Of a stretch of 64,000 nucleotides of DNA, positions 46,203 through 58,184 are shown piece by piece (the first letter of the stretch is position 1; each line of letters starts with the position of its first letter). The position numbers and the translations under genes are program-made. The notes under the pieces were generated by a model. It was given only the letters and a program-made list of their open reading frames with translations. It was not told where the DNA came from and did no database searches. This DNA comes from Akebia trifoliata. Its lineage: Eukaryota > Streptophyta > Magnoliopsida > Ranunculales > Lardizabalaceae. The stretch lies in assembly GCA_017979445.1 (NCBI GenBank), contig CM030711.1:13714422-13778421 (forward strand), written 5' to 3'.

Positions 46203-46556
46203 CTAGCGATTGCGGGATTGACTAGAGAAAGCTTAAAAAGAATGTCGTAGTTCTTGACCAGCTTGTATTTCTCGGTTACTTATTTCTGAACTACCTATTT
46301 TGGATCCAACAACAGATTGTTGAAAGAGTTGGTGTTATGCCTTCGACTCAAGTGAGGTCCTTTTGTTCTCGAGATAATCGAATTAACACAAATGCCTTAA
46401 GAGAGAGTGAGTAAGGAAAATGATTAGCTTATTGCCAAGAGATAATCAAATTTACACCATTTTCTTTGCTTATTCTCTTTTGTGATTTCTTATTACCAAA
46501 ACGTAATGATTTTCTTAAAAAGAAATCTGAGATGAGATTTTTGTTAGGATTTTTTT

Positions 46557-46870
46557 GTAGCAGAGAGAGTGTGTGTGTGTGTGTGAGAAAAGAAAGCTTT
46601 ACCATTACCTTATGGTTGACAAAAATCGTGAGAGAGAGAAGATAGATTTGCGTTTAGGGTTGAAGTCGATTGTGAGAGAGAGAGAATATAGATTTGCGTT
46701 TAGCGTGTTTTTAAGGTTGAAGTCGAGAAACTGTATAGAGTGAAAGAGCTTCTTCGTCCCTTTGATTTTTTTTTTTTTTCTCTTTAGAATTGAAGACTAG
46801 AGAGAGAGAGGGAGTGAATGAGAGAGGGTGATTCTGTTTAATGTTTGAAGAGTTTATTTTTTTAATAAAA
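46557..46870. repeat. (GT)n/(GA)n microsatellites and a short tandem duplication
   Basis: GT run at about 46567-46584. 'gtgagagagag...atagatttgcgtttag' occurs twice (about 46628 and 46672), then a GA-rich tract near 46800. Confidence 0.8.
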
Positions 46871-47055
46871 GAAGTTTAAGGGAGGTCATTGTAATTAGCT
46901 AATTTATTTTGATGAGAAACGTGATTATAGCTGCAAGTCATGTTTTCAAGCTAAAACTCAATTTGACCATTGAATTGGTCGATATTCAACAACTCGACCT
47001 CATCATTTTTACATATGTTTTCATATCTGGGCGTGGAACCGCTCCCTATCTATAT

Positions 47056-47300
47056 AGTTTATATAGTTATATAAATTACATAATTTAAATATTTATATAG
47101 TTTATATCAATTATATAAGATTATATTTAAATCATGTATATTTTATATGAGTTTATATAAGGTATAAATTATAATACATATTTTATATATAAGGTTTAAA
47201 GTTTACAATAAAATTATATATAATATTTATGAATTATAATGTATACTTTACATAAATTTTATTTACATATGATATATATAGTACATGTGATAATATGAGT
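47056..47300. repeat. TA-rich low-complexity tract
   Basis: Many overlapping 'tttatatagtttatat'-like steps; no gene. Confidence 0.8.
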
Positions 47301-47594
47301 TAAATTAATCCGGATCAGGAATCAAAATCAAAATGAGAAGAAAACTTAAATTTTTTTGAAATTCCAAAATTTTTAATTTACGGGTTACCCAAGCTGAACC
47401 CGATTTTGAACCCAAAAATTACAATTCGGTTTCGGTTTGGTTTTGAGTATTGCCTTTTGATGAAAACCCGAACCCAAATGCCTTTGATTCAATTTCGGTT
47501 TTAGCTCTCTCCAAAACCGAATTCGGTTCTACCAGAATGTACATGCCTATACTAAGCGCACGAAATTGAGATTCACGCTATTTTTTATTTTATT

Positions 47595-47640
47595 TTAATT
47601 GGAATGTAATAAGTAAAAGTTGGAGTGTCAATAGCAGCAC
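47595..47640. mobile_element. MITE end fragment
   Basis: 'ggaatgtaataagtaaaagttggagtgtcaat' matches the right end of the MITE at 49289-49403. Confidence 0.5.
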
Positions 47641-48897
47641 TCATATTTTATTACACATCAGCATGAGTAAAGGAGTGGTTAAAAGTTAAAAACACGCGAA
47701 GCGTATCCTAATTCCTACCAACATACGTTTAAAGTAGTGCAGTCGCAAGTTGCAACTGCTGCTGAAGTAAGCTGCTCACCTTGCGAGAGTCCAAGACGCT
47801 CTGCGGAGAACTAAGGCTAATAGTAATGTCGATCTCTCTAAACCCAGAACTTCAGAGAAACTTCAGAGAATGATTAATTCTCCATTAACAGAGCTTGATG
47901 AAGATGAAGAAGAAGAACAACATTTGAAGCTCTAGACAGATTTGATGCGTTCGAAGGTCAGTTCAGTGTGGGAAACCTAGAGATTCATTGGCCTCTCTAG
48001 ATTCTCAATCTCAACCTACAATCTCTTGGATCTCGTAAACTAGTTATCTCTGTAATTCTTGATTGTTGCATTTTGTTTAGTGGAAGTTCAGAATTTGATA
48101 TTTCCCCCCCTTTTTTGCGCTTTAACATAATAAGATCCAGAAATTGTCGAATTTTGTTACATGTTCTTTTATTATTATTTTTTTCTCTTAGAGGATGAGG
48201 TATTGGAAATTATTGGATAGATTTGAACCGCCACAAAAATTTTCAGTTCTACCAATTTTCTTTTAAATGAGATGGTAAGATTAACTACTTATGATCTGAA
48301 AATGATAACAAAATGAAGAATTTTAGTAGATTTCAGAGTAGTTACGAACTCAAGATACTATTTTTCAAGTTCGTGAACCAGATAAGAAAATAATAAAAAC
48401 AAATTTTGGTGGGTTTAAACTCTTTACCGATTCATCCCATTTACCAGATATTTTCTTTATCCTTTGAAATTGGTTATAGCTGATGTTTCATGGATACCAA
48501 AAAAAGTGAAGTAGGTGGGTGTCAAATGTATGTCGGATTCCAATTTTTTCTTTCTTTCCTTATTATCAGACTATGAATTCTATTATTTCCAAATAAGATT
48601 TTCTTGTAGCATTTGCTAGGCGAGCGAGATTAGTGGTCAATAATTAGTAGCTGAAGACAGGTTTTGGACCTAGTTTGTGGTATCAGTTGAGTTGGTTGGC
48701 ACCTCTTCGTCAACTGATCTGATTCCACATTGTTACCTCCCTGATCATACTAACAGTTTTAAAGCAAACTAATAGTATAAACTCTCCTAGGAGATTTAGT
48801 TGGAGAAGATACGCAGATTTTGTCAACTTGATGAAGTGTATGGTCAGTTGGTCGCTAATACTATCGACATACATAGACTTTAACCAATTTAACCAGA

Positions 48898-49136
48898 TTT
48901 TTTTTTTTTTTTTTTCTGCTTATCGTGGATATCTCCACCTTTCGGGTGGGACTAATCCCACGGTCACACGCACCATCTTCTCGGAAAGTCCTACTTGCAA
49001 ATGGTTGAGTCGAGGGTTATATTGACCCCAAGGAATTCATTGCTTTGTGGGGTTTTGAACACTTGATGTACCCTTCTTGAGGAGCTTATCAAGGCTCGGC
49101 TTGCCACTAGGCCAACCCCTTGAGGTTACCAACTTA
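48898..49136 (-). mobile_element. tRNA-derived SINE (copy 1)
   Basis: On the minus strand: tRNA-like head with box A-like GGCCTAGTGGCAAGCC and box B-like GTGTTCAAAACC, body with 'atgaattcc', 3' end GATATCCACGATAAGC and a poly(A) tail (poly-T at 48898-48915). The same body occurs at 62632-62858. Flanks 'accaatttaaccag' and 'accaacttagcaag' are probably a diverged target duplication. Confidence 0.75.
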
Positions 49137-49288
49137 GCAAGCTGGAACCCCCCAAACTTTGTAGCAAATATGATATTAAGCATTTGTCATTCTTTTGTCT
49201 ATAGGCGTGTTATACATAACATAAATTTCCATTTCGGAATCCATCATTATCCTTATTACTAGATTGGTATCAATAATTTTACCATACA

Positions 49289-49403
49289 TTATGAGAGCTA
49301 CTATTGGCACCCCAACTTTTACTTAGTACACCCTAATTAAAAATAAAGAAAATAAGGGAAGGGTTGAGATAAGTAAATGTTGGGGTGCCAATAGAAGCTC
49401 TCT
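49289..49403. mobile_element. Short palindromic MITE
   Basis: Left 'gagagctactattggcacc' with 'ccaacttttactta'; right is the inverse, 'taagtaaatgttggggtgcc' with 'aatagaagctctc'. About 115 bp, noncoding. Single ends of the same family occur at 7948, 47600, 49600 and 57590. Confidence 0.65.
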
Positions 49404-49439
49404 CGTTTTATGTGCCAGACTTCTTTCCATTTTTTTAGG

Positions 49440-49656
49440 TTTAGGATTTTATACGAGCCTGATCATAATTGTTAACAAGGACTGAAATTGTTTGAACGAG
49501 CATTATAATGTTTTTTCATGTTGAGATTATAATTTGAGCCAAACTTTTATAATGTTTGAAGAGTGTTTTAATCTTTAATTGGGGTGTGATAAATAATTTA
49601 AGAAACTGGGGTGTAATAAATAAAAGTTGGGATGCCAATAACAACTCTCTACATTA
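49440..49656 (+). repeat. Dispersed repeat shared with 57488-57632
   Basis: 'gttgagattataatttgagc' and 'atgtttgaagagtg' followed by the MITE-type end ('taaaagttgggatgcc') occur in the same order and orientation at both places. Confidence 0.65.
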
Positions 49657-50345
49657 TTTACAATGTAAATATCTGTTCAACATATACTATTTGTCAAGGT
49701 TTGCTAGATCATACACATTGTACCCTATAGGAGTTTGACATCCATACCATATCCACACAATAGCTAGAGATAGAAATTGTCATTTAAAGGGGATGGATAG
49801 CGAAAGATATCATGACATATCTACAAAGAGTTGTCACTATATAGTGTAATATGATAGTGTCCAGCTCCATCGGGGTTATGGTGTCATTCTATGTTGCCAT
49901 CCTACTGACCACCTTGAATGTACCAAACTATCATATCTTCTCAAACCTGTTCTGATCTTCGGTGAAAGATAGCTTGAGTCCTTGAAATTTGATGGTTTTT
50001 TCAAAGATTTTGACTGGGAAGTGTATGACTTTTTAATTTCTATGACTCTCTTACCGCTTTAATTATTGATTTTTTTTAAAATTTTTTTATACTACTTGCA
50101 TGAGTTCAAACTTTTTTCTTGTCCCTATTATTCAATATTATCGATGGGACTAGTTGATTTCTTGTTTTTGAAAGCTACTGTTGAAATTTTGTAACAATGG
50201 CAGAAAATACCCAGCAGATTGCTTCCAACTTTAAAGCAGAAAAAAGAAGATGGTTAAGCTACACACAAGTTCTTCACAACTTGGATAAACAGGGGGCATC
50301 TTGTTAAGCATATTGATTTCGAGTGAGCTCACTACGTGTGTGGTA

Positions 50346-53300
50346 ATGAAGAAGTGGTCCGGAGGCACTTTAATTATTGCTCTTGCTATTATATTGATGA
50401 TACGGTACAGTCTTATGGAAAAAAAATCGCAGAAGCAGTCAGCATATAATTTCTTTAGAAACCATCCAACCAATGATTCACGTATAGAGGATAAAGGTGT
50501 CATCAAGTCTTCTCAACCACAAAAAATTCTAAATCATTCAAGGAAGACCTACATTATTAATGTTGAAGGACTCAATGATCTGTACTCTTCAAACAATCTT
50601 TCAGTAGAAGAGTCCAAAGTCATACATGTATGGGCTCAGATGTCCTCCTTACTATCGAGATCAGACTCTTTGCCTGAAACTGCTCAAGGTATCAAGGAAG
50701 CTTCCATTGCGTGGAAAGATTTATTGGCCACCATTGAAATGGAAAAAGCTTCAAGGATTGCCAATAGTAGCAGCCACGGAAACCATGCAGAAGATAAGGA
50801 ATGCCCTTTCTATGTAAGTATGTTGAATAAGACAATATCGAGAAATGGAAGTATGCTTGAGTTTCCTTGTGGGATTGTTGAGGATTCTTCGATTACAATT
50901 GTCGGTGTTCCTGATGGAAATCCTGGAAGTTTTCAGATTGAACTTATAGGTTCACAACTCTCAGGGGAGCCAAAACCTCCTACCGTATTGTACTATAATG
51001 TAAGTTTGCCAGGAAATAAACTGACAGAGGACCCAGTCATAATTCAGAATACATGGACTGCCGAACAGGGTTGGGGGAAAGAAGAAAGATGCCCAGCACA
51101 TGGTTCTACTAGTAACCATGAAGGTATGCTTTTGAACATTTCCTTTTTCTGTTTTTTTTCTTTGATGGGTAAGCTGGACTTGAACCCACGACCTCAAAGT
51201 TATTTTGCAATGTGTCAAACCAACTGAGCTATGGTCTAAGCCTGTTTCCTTTTCATTTTGATTCTCAAGAGCCCTTTTCCCCCCCCTCATTATACATGTA
51301 GCGCACTGATGTTGATCTAATTAACATGAGAGGCGAATTCTTATTTGTATCTGCTTGTTTTGTTGCCACAAGAGTAGCATATTGTTGTATTTAGTATTTA
51401 AATTTCATTAGAAACAATATATCTAATGGAAGTGCTGAATGGGGAAATCTGGTGTACTACTGTTATACCCTTAGACAGCGATACTGAATGCATTCAATGA
51501 TGCTACCCGGGGCTAGTCCACTTGGTGACAAATTCAATTGAGATGAGTGTCACCATCCAATCACAAAATACATGCAAATGGAGAAAAAACTATGATTGTA
51601 ATGCTCCAAGCAAAGGAGACTGTCTCCTAGTACTGCCCTCAATCCATGGTTTGAAAACTGTCTTTTTCTGCATGACTCAGTCGTTATATTTTAAATCAAA
51701 TAAAATTTTCTAGTTCAGATAGACTTTTCCACTGATTGCATTGCTGGTCAAGTCCCATGATATGATACTTCAATTGTTCTTTAGCCCTCTAATCATTTGG
51801 TTATATTTCTGCTGAAGTTTCATATCTTTATCTTTGTTATTATAGTGTGTTATTTTGTAGGAACTCAAAATTCTAATAATGCCATTTTTGCAACATGACG
51901 TGGCTCATCTTACAGTTGATGGACTCGTTCGTTGCAATGAACAAGTTGCCAGAACTGTCATAGAAGAGAACCTTAATCGGAGTCAATCTAGTTATGAGAG
52001 TTCGACCAATGTTTCAAAGGGAAGTGCCCACATAAGTTTTAACTTTCCTTTTGTTGAAGGGAACCTATTTACTGCCACATTATGGGTTGGTTTGGAGGGA
52101 TTCCATATGACTGTAAATGGCCGGCATGAAACATCTTTTGCATATAGGGAGGTGAGAGTGAGTTTACATATAATTACAGATTAATATAAAGCGGATGGAA
52201 TCTGTAGAATCTTGTACATTTAATAGAACTACGTAAGTAATTAATCCCACCCGTAATAATGTTTCCACAACTGCAGAAACTTGAACCATGGTTGGTTAGT
52301 GGAGTCAAAGTGGCTGGTGGTTTGGACCTCTTATCTACTCTAGCTAATGGTTTGCCCGTTTCTGAAGATCTGGATCTTGTAGTTGATGCTGAGTACCTAA
52401 AAGCTCCTCAAATCTCGAGGAAAAGACTAATTATGCTGATTGGGGTTTTTTCAACTGGAAATAATTTTGAGCGTCGAATGGCATTGAGGAGGTCTTGGAT
52501 GCAGTATGGAGCTGTACGTTCTGGGGACGTAGCTGTCCGCTTTTTTATTGGTCTTGTAAGTTATACCTCGCAATTTGGAGAAGCTTTTTCTAGTCTTGAA
52601 TGGTTTAGAGCACTAGACTGAGATATGAAAATGACTATGTAACGTTATACCAGGCATCATCAAGGTTACACTTTGAATTGGCCAAGTCATCCTATCTCAC
52701 TCTTGAAACAAATGAAATCTTATTTCACTAAGTTTTTGTTCCAATATCATAGACTCACGGTATATCTGGTTATTACCAAGTAAAATATGTTCACTAACAA
52801 TTTTATATTTTTGAATCTGTAGCACAAGAACAGTAAAGTCAATGTCGAGCTGTGGAGAGAAGCTCAAACATATGGAGATATCCAGCTGATGCCTTTTGTT
52901 GATTACTACAGCCTTATCACTTTAAAAACAGTTGCTATTTGTATCATGGGGGTATGTGCAGATATTAAGTTGCGCAATTTGATCATATCCTGTTAGATTG
53001 AGAAACTTGGCACTAATTAAGGTTTTTTTTTTTTGTTTTAAATTATAATTTCATTACAACAACTCTATTTCATATATTTTTACTTTTTTCCTTGCGTAGA
53101 TAATAACATTATGCTACTTCTGAATTTACAGACTAAAATTCTTCCAGCTAAATATATAATGAAAACAGACGACGATGCTTTTGTCAGAATTGATGAAGTT
53201 CTATCGAGCCTCAAGGGAAAGGTTTCTGGTGGTCTCTTGTATGGTCTCATGTCCTTTGAATCATCACCTCATAGAGACAAAGACAGCAAATGGTACATCG

Positions 53301-54640
53301 GTGTTGAGGTATTAATCTAACTATGCTTGTATACAAATACATATGTTTTGAAATAGAAACAAAACATTGAAATGTATGAAATAAAAAATTACTTCTGAGA
53401 GGGTGCTTTGTACAGGAATGGCCACATGCTTCATATCCGCCGTGGGCTCATGGTCCAGGGTATATTATCTCACGTGACATTGCAAAATTCATTGTTCAAG
53501 GCCACCAAGAAAGAGATCTCAAGGTAGGTAGCTAAATGATACGTTTACTGCCTACGGTGGGCAAAAGTGTCATTAAATTTTCTCTTTCAGCTGTCTTGAC
53601 TTTTCTTGTTTCTGCGTTTCAGTAAAAAACATTTTTTCTGTTTTACTTCTTATTAGAAGAAAAGTCCAAAAAATTCAAGAAATCAAAATGATCTTGAAGA
53701 CAAGAAATCAAACTGATACAAAACACTACTTGAAGACAAAGATATAACACATGTTGATACTTGATGCAAGTGTACTAGATTGCATTTAGAATCAGTACAA
53801 TTGCAATACAGCATAAAATGTATGTACTTAAATACATTCGGGGTCAGTTGAACTATGCATTATACATAGAGAAAATCAGACTTTTTGAACCAATATAAAG
53901 GCAATCTATTTTATGGATATGAAAGAGAATTTTGGAGGTAGGTTTTTTGAAACTAAAGTTCTACCTAGGCCATGTGCTTAGTGCTTGCATGAAAGCCGCT
54001 TTAGCAATCAACATGGGAATCTCTGAAAGGGTTGAGGGCGGGTGGAGGAGTCACTAAAGTAAAATATTGAAACTGTTCTTTCTTTCTAACAAGAATCAGC
54101 TTAGATGTAGAAAATAGCAACAGATTAAACCGAACTAAAGAAAGAAAGATTTATAAAATGAAAAGAAAGATTTGTGTTTAGCAGGACAGAAACACCAGGA
54201 ATGGAATAAAGAAATTATGAAAAGAGAAGTGTGGACCCTTGACCAACCACACCGAACAAGCAACTGGATTTATGTGTAGCTAGCTCCTTTATGTGTCCCC
54301 CCCCCTGCTTGAATATTTTTTAAATCTTCATATATTTTAATGAAAATATCTTTGTAGTTTGTTGCTTAGCTTGAAACTTTTCTTTCTTCTTTATCTCAAC
54401 TGATTTGTGTTTTTTTTTAAAAACTTTTTAAAGCTATTTAAGCTAGAAGATGTTGCTGTGGGCATATGGATTGAACAATTCAAGAAGACTGGCCAGGAAG
54501 TTCATTACATCAACGATGATCGGTTTTACAATGCTGGTTGTGAATCAAATTATGTTCTTGCCCATTATCAAGGCCCTAGGATGGTGTTATGCCTTTGGGA
54601 GAAGCTACAGAACGAGCACGAGCCTTACTGTTGTGAGTAA
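50346..54640 (+). CDS. GALT1: Beta-1,3-galactosyltransferase with galectin-like domain (GALT1-like), seven coding exons
   Basis: Golgi type II membrane glycosyltransferase (GT31). In Arabidopsis GALT1 adds beta-1,3-galactose to complex N-glycans, making the Lewis-a epitope. Exons: 50346-51123, 51916-52151, 52277-52555, 52823-52951, 53132-53308, 53416-53523, 54434-54640; all borders are GT-AG and frames join to 637 aa. N-terminal anchor at about 5-20 ([14 protein letters not shown]) after MKKW. Galectin-like region about 170-340, with [14 protein letters not shown] and [16 protein letters not shown]31 catalytic domain about 390-600: [33 protein letters not shown] with the metal-binding DDD at 487-489, [16 protein letters not shown], and [10 protein letters not shown] (EDV at 574-576). 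The start is the ATG giving MKKW, matching the family N-terminus; an in-frame ATG 45 bp upstream is possible. Closest remembered match is GALT1 rather than GALT2-6, so the symbol means orthologue/paralogue of GALT1. No lesions seen. Confidence 0.93.
51155..51236 (-). mobile_element. tRNA-like SINE head in intron 1 of the GALT1-like gene
   Basis: On the minus strand, box A-like TAGCTCAGTTGG and box B GGTTCAAGTCC at tRNA-like spacing. The acceptor ends do not pair, so it is a tRNA-derived SINE fragment or tRNA relic rather than a working tRNA. Confidence 0.5.
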
Positions 54641-56580
54641 GTTTATACCTTGTGAAAAGGATATAGATTCTTTTCTTTTCAGCTCTCGACTATTTTATGT
54701 TAAGAGCGAGTATAAAGAGCTTTTGGAAGCAAAACTTGAGTTGGAGTTGGGAGTTCGAGCAGGCTTCAATTCAGTACATTACCAGATAGTGACAGATAGA
54801 AAGTGTATACATATGTGTTGTAAGTCACCACTCATTGTCAACTATAGAGGAATTGCACTTTGAATAATAGAGAATTTGTCGAACTACCAATTGTTTGGCT
54901 AATGATATTCTGTTGTACCTCATTACCTGTTCTTGAAAACCAAGTTTACTAGGGCATGGTAGAAATTTAAATTAATGTCCATATCAAATTTTGATTAGGT
55001 TTTATTGTTTGGAAACATTTTTTCTTCAAGAAAAAAAAAGTTCTCCAAAGAATTTAAGAAAGATTAGTTACTTAATTAGCAATTAAAGAAGAATGATATT
55101 TGATTATTCTTAGATGATTACAATGAGCCTCATAAGGTTTAAGCAGAAACATTAAAGGATAAGAATGGACCATGCCAAATCTAGAATGTAATCTATCTAT
55201 ATCATCATCAATTTTTTAGTTATTCAAATCTAATCCTCCCTTTTACATTGCATCATATGTAATACTCTAACAGCAATGCATGTCATTTGAAATGTATTGG
55301 TTAAGACATTGTGATGAATTTAACTTTCCTACAAACCAATTCATATGCATTGGAAGTAATTGAGCTTTCAGAAAATTTTCTGAATCTTTCACGAGAGCCA
55401 ATTCGGAAAGAAAAAAAAAATGCTTTTGCAAGTGTGTTATTGGGGAAGAGATGGTGCTGTATGCATGAGAATATTTCACAAAATTGTTGCAGCTTCTTGT
55501 GACCTCTCCTTTGGTGTCTAAATCAGTGACAAAGCTTTATGAATTTATCTACGGTGTTTTTAGCAGAAGGCATGTTCTTTCTATCAAACGTCCTTTGTAG
55601 CATTTGGAAAAGCATTTCTTAGCTCTCTATTCTACAAAAAAGAGAAACCTAGATTGAGTCACTTAGGTTCTGCTTGGTGCAATTGATCATACTTATTTGG
55701 CATCAGTGTAGCAATCCCAATTCTTATGCAATTGAAGCACTTCAATTGAATTGGGGTTCATGGGAAAATAAGTTTTGCTCATAAGGTTCGGGACAGATCA
55801 CATGAGCCCACGTGTATTGAGGGTATCCCCAAATTATAAAGCTACCCTCGTTTAGGCTTTACGTGTCACACAGTCGAGAGCCTTGTATATTTCTCGGGTT
55901 CATGGACACCATTAAGAGGCTGTCCATTTCATGTGTAATGGCAACAACCAATAGTGTTGCTCCATTCCTCATCATCTTTTTTCATAAAATAATTAACGCA
56001 ACAAACATCACAAATTACAATAATGTTATTCAATATAAATACATGATATTCGTTAAAAAACTATTTATGAAAATGGGTAGATACCCATTTCTGTGAAAAA
56101 ATAAAAAATCATCCCCGGTTATGTAATTTTTACATAGTTCATAACCATTTCTGTAAAAAAAAAAAAAAAAACCATCCCCCCTGGTTATGTACTTTCTCTG
56201 GATCTTCCACTGGCATGATTCAACCATCCAAAAATTATGAAATATGATCAACTTGACTTGTGATAATTTATGTCTGTGTTTTTTCTGAAGTAGAAGAAAC
56301 ACATAAAATTAGTATTAAACATGCAATAACCAGGCTAAAATGATTGGAACCATCACCACTGATTGTGTCAATAGATGAACTTTATTATTAGTACGTCTTG
56401 GATAAAGGCAAGAAAAATTCAATAAATCCAAAAAAGGTGAGCAAAGACTAGATTATTATTTTTGAAAGCTAACACAGATACCCTTGAAAGAGTAAAAGAT
56501 TATTATTCACTTCAAGTGAAAGAAAAATAAATCCACAACATAGATAAGCTGAAGGAACAACTGTGAGATGAAATAATGAG
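54641..56580. other. Spacer between the GALT1-like and germin-like genes
   Basis: No gene recognised. A local duplication lies at 56088-56190 ('atttctgtgaaaaaa...atcatcccc.ggttatgta' twice). Confidence 0.45.
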
Positions 56581-56591
56581 GAGCTTTAATT

Positions 56592-57212
56592 TTAGGCTTT
56601 GATTGCAAGTCCGGCCTTGATCGCTTGAATGGTGGCAACATCAGTCTTGAATGACATAGCTAAGATGGTGTCATCAATGCCTGTGGTAAAGACAGTGTTG
56701 GGAACCGACACTGTTCCAGCATTTGCACTACCGAAGGCAGAGACTGCAACGGCAAAGTTCTTAGCATCTGCATTGTACTGGTAGTGAACGAGCCCCTTAG
56801 GGAACACAAACATGTCACCTGCTTGGAGTGTTTGTGTGTAGAGCTTTTTATCCGTGTCGACGAAGCCCACTTCAAGATAACCACCAAGGAGGAAAAGTAG
56901 CTCAGCGGAGCGGGGATGAGTGTGAGGAGGATTAATGGTGCCCATTGGATATTGTAGCACAGCATAAGAAACACTCTGGCCATCAAGAGCCGGGAATTCA
57001 GCCAAGCTAGTTTTCAAGACCTTAAATGTAGTGGGTGGGTCTGCCCCAACAAGGACCCGTAAGGCAGTGTTGGTGAAGAAGTTGGCGTCGACTGCGGTGA
57101 CATTTGAGGGGAGTGTAAAGTCAGTGGTGATGTCAGGGTCCCCTGCAGTTGCAAATTTGAGAATGGCAAAGACAGCTAGTAGTGCTAAGAAGGTTTCATG
57201 CTTGAAAGCCAT
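56592..57212 (-). CDS. Germin-like protein, subfamily 9 type (cupin), intronless
   Basis: Secreted apoplastic cupin of 206 aa. Signal peptide at about 1-23 (LALLAVFAILKFATAG), then DPDITTDFTLPSNVTAVDAN with an N-glycosylation site (NVT). One germin cupin domain with both boxes: NPPHTHPRSAELLFL (metal ligands His97, His99, Glu104) and GDMFVFPKGLVHYQYN (His143). Germin-like proteins bind manganese and some have superoxide dismutase activity. It contains no cysteine at all, so the usual N-terminal germin disulfide is missing; its partner at 58185 shows the same. A Gly-Gly pair (LLFLLGGYLEVG) replaces the usual EG turn seen in the partner (VVEGSLEVG). Divergent from the gene at 58185 with a 970-bp shared upstream region. 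Confidence 0.93.
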   Translation of the reverse strand: MAFKHETFLALLAVFAILKFATAGDPDITTDFTLPSNVTAVDANFFTNTALRVLVGADPPTTFKVLKTSLAEFPALDGQSVSYAVLQYPMGTINPPHTHPRSAELLFLLGGYLEVGFVDTDKKLYTQTLQAGDMFVFPKGLVHYQYNADAKNFAVAVSAFGSANAGTVSVPNTVFTTGIDDTILAMSFKTDVATIQAIKAGLAIKA

Positions 57213-57300
57213 GGTAGATGACTCGATATGGTATGATAGAATAGGCTGTATAGCTTAATAGCGTCTTTTTAAGGATACTTAAGGGTTCGTCGAAGTGTTG

Positions 57301-57310
57301 TTTATATAAA
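57301..57310 (-). promoter_or_regulatory. TATA box of the minus-strand germin-like gene
   Basis: TTTATATAAA, about 90 bp upstream of the ATG at 57212. Confidence 0.65.
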
Positions 57311-57487
57311 GGAAGGCAAGGGAGAACTAATGAGGTTGTTGGACTGCAATTACAGATGGCAAATACGATGTTCTGTTTGTCTTATGTCTAGTTCCTTGAA
57401 GATATCACCTTGTTTGTGCAGAAGTCTGCACACTTTGCAATAATATCTTATCGAATTTAGTAGAACAAACAGTAGATGAATAAGTTC

Positions 57488-57632
57488 AGATTACTATTAA
57501 AATTGCTTGAACGTATTATAATGTTGAGATTATAATTTGAGCCAAACCTTAGTCATGTTTGAAGAGTGTGTTTTAATCTTCAATTGGGATGTAATAAGTA
57601 AAAGTTGGGGTGCCAACAGCAGCTATCGAAAA
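57488..57632 (+). repeat. Dispersed repeat shared with 49440-49656, ending in a MITE-type end
   Basis: Lies in the shared upstream region of the two germin-like genes. Order: 'gttgagattataatttgagc', 'atgtttgaagagtgtg', 'taaaagttggggtgccaac'. Confidence 0.65.
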
Positions 57633-58088
57633 AAAGAAGCCATTCCCAGTTATTTAAAAAATAAGAATAAAATAAAAACATAAGTTTCTAACTATAGAAC
57701 CTATCACAAAAATACCCTTTTCCCTGATATGGGAAATGAAACTAAAAAAATACGAAGTGATACATATATGTGGTTATTTGAGGGATTTTTGTATTAGTAA
57801 ATTAAGTTAATGATAAGGCAGTCTAAAACTCAAACAAGGACTGAAAAGTATCTTCAACTTGATGCAATCAAGACTCATTAGTCAAAAGCCTTATCCCAAT
57901 AATTTGGGATCTTATTGTAATATACCGTTAGCTGTTGAAATTCTCTTTTCTTGTTCAGAACTTCACATCGTACCAAAGGAAAAGGAGAAACAAACAGCCT
58001 AGTAAACTTCAACCTCGGCCGGCTGCCACATCTGTCTGTCACAATATTATAACATCCATAAAAAGCAAAGCTCAACACCCCCTAACAC

Positions 58089-58096
58089 TATAAATA
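58089..58096 (+). promoter_or_regulatory. TATA box of the plus-strand germin-like gene
   Basis: TATAAATA, 96 bp upstream of the ATG at 58185. Confidence 0.7.
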
Positions 58097-58184
58097 GAAA
58101 ATCAATCAAAGCTATCCATAACTATAACCAGTCAACAAACACTACTTTCTTCAGATATTCGTATCTGCTCATATCCTTTGAACC

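Larger units (their letters stand above)
40020..47055. mobile_element. Possible second large (TA)n-flanked element
   Basis: The left end, AGGAAGTCATTCGGTGCC, and the inverse of the right end, AGGGAGCGGTTCCACGCC, both resemble the end pattern of the fold-back MITEs and abut TA tracts. The subterminal stretches also look related ('attgttggatatatgtcgg' on the left, 'agttgttgaatatcgacca' inverted from the right). The interior has CT/GA-rich tracts near both ends, a decayed open frame and a solo LTR. The similarity is weak; treat as a hypothesis. Confidence 0.3.
47700..50345 (+). other. Upstream region and probable 5'UTR/leader intron of the GALT1-like gene
   Basis: A leader-like segment lies at about 47760-48060 ('gacgctctgcggagaact', CT-rich sequence, GA-rich 'gatgaagatgaagaagaag'). 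The coding start is at 50346, after an AG acceptor-like site near 50237, so a leader intron is plausible. The intervening sequence holds a SINE and MITEs and no other gene. Confidence 0.35.

Noticed and set aside
51155..51236. Possible tRNA gene
   Set aside because: Box A and box B are good, but the acceptor arms do not pair and there is no proper anticodon arm; better as a SINE head or tRNA relic.
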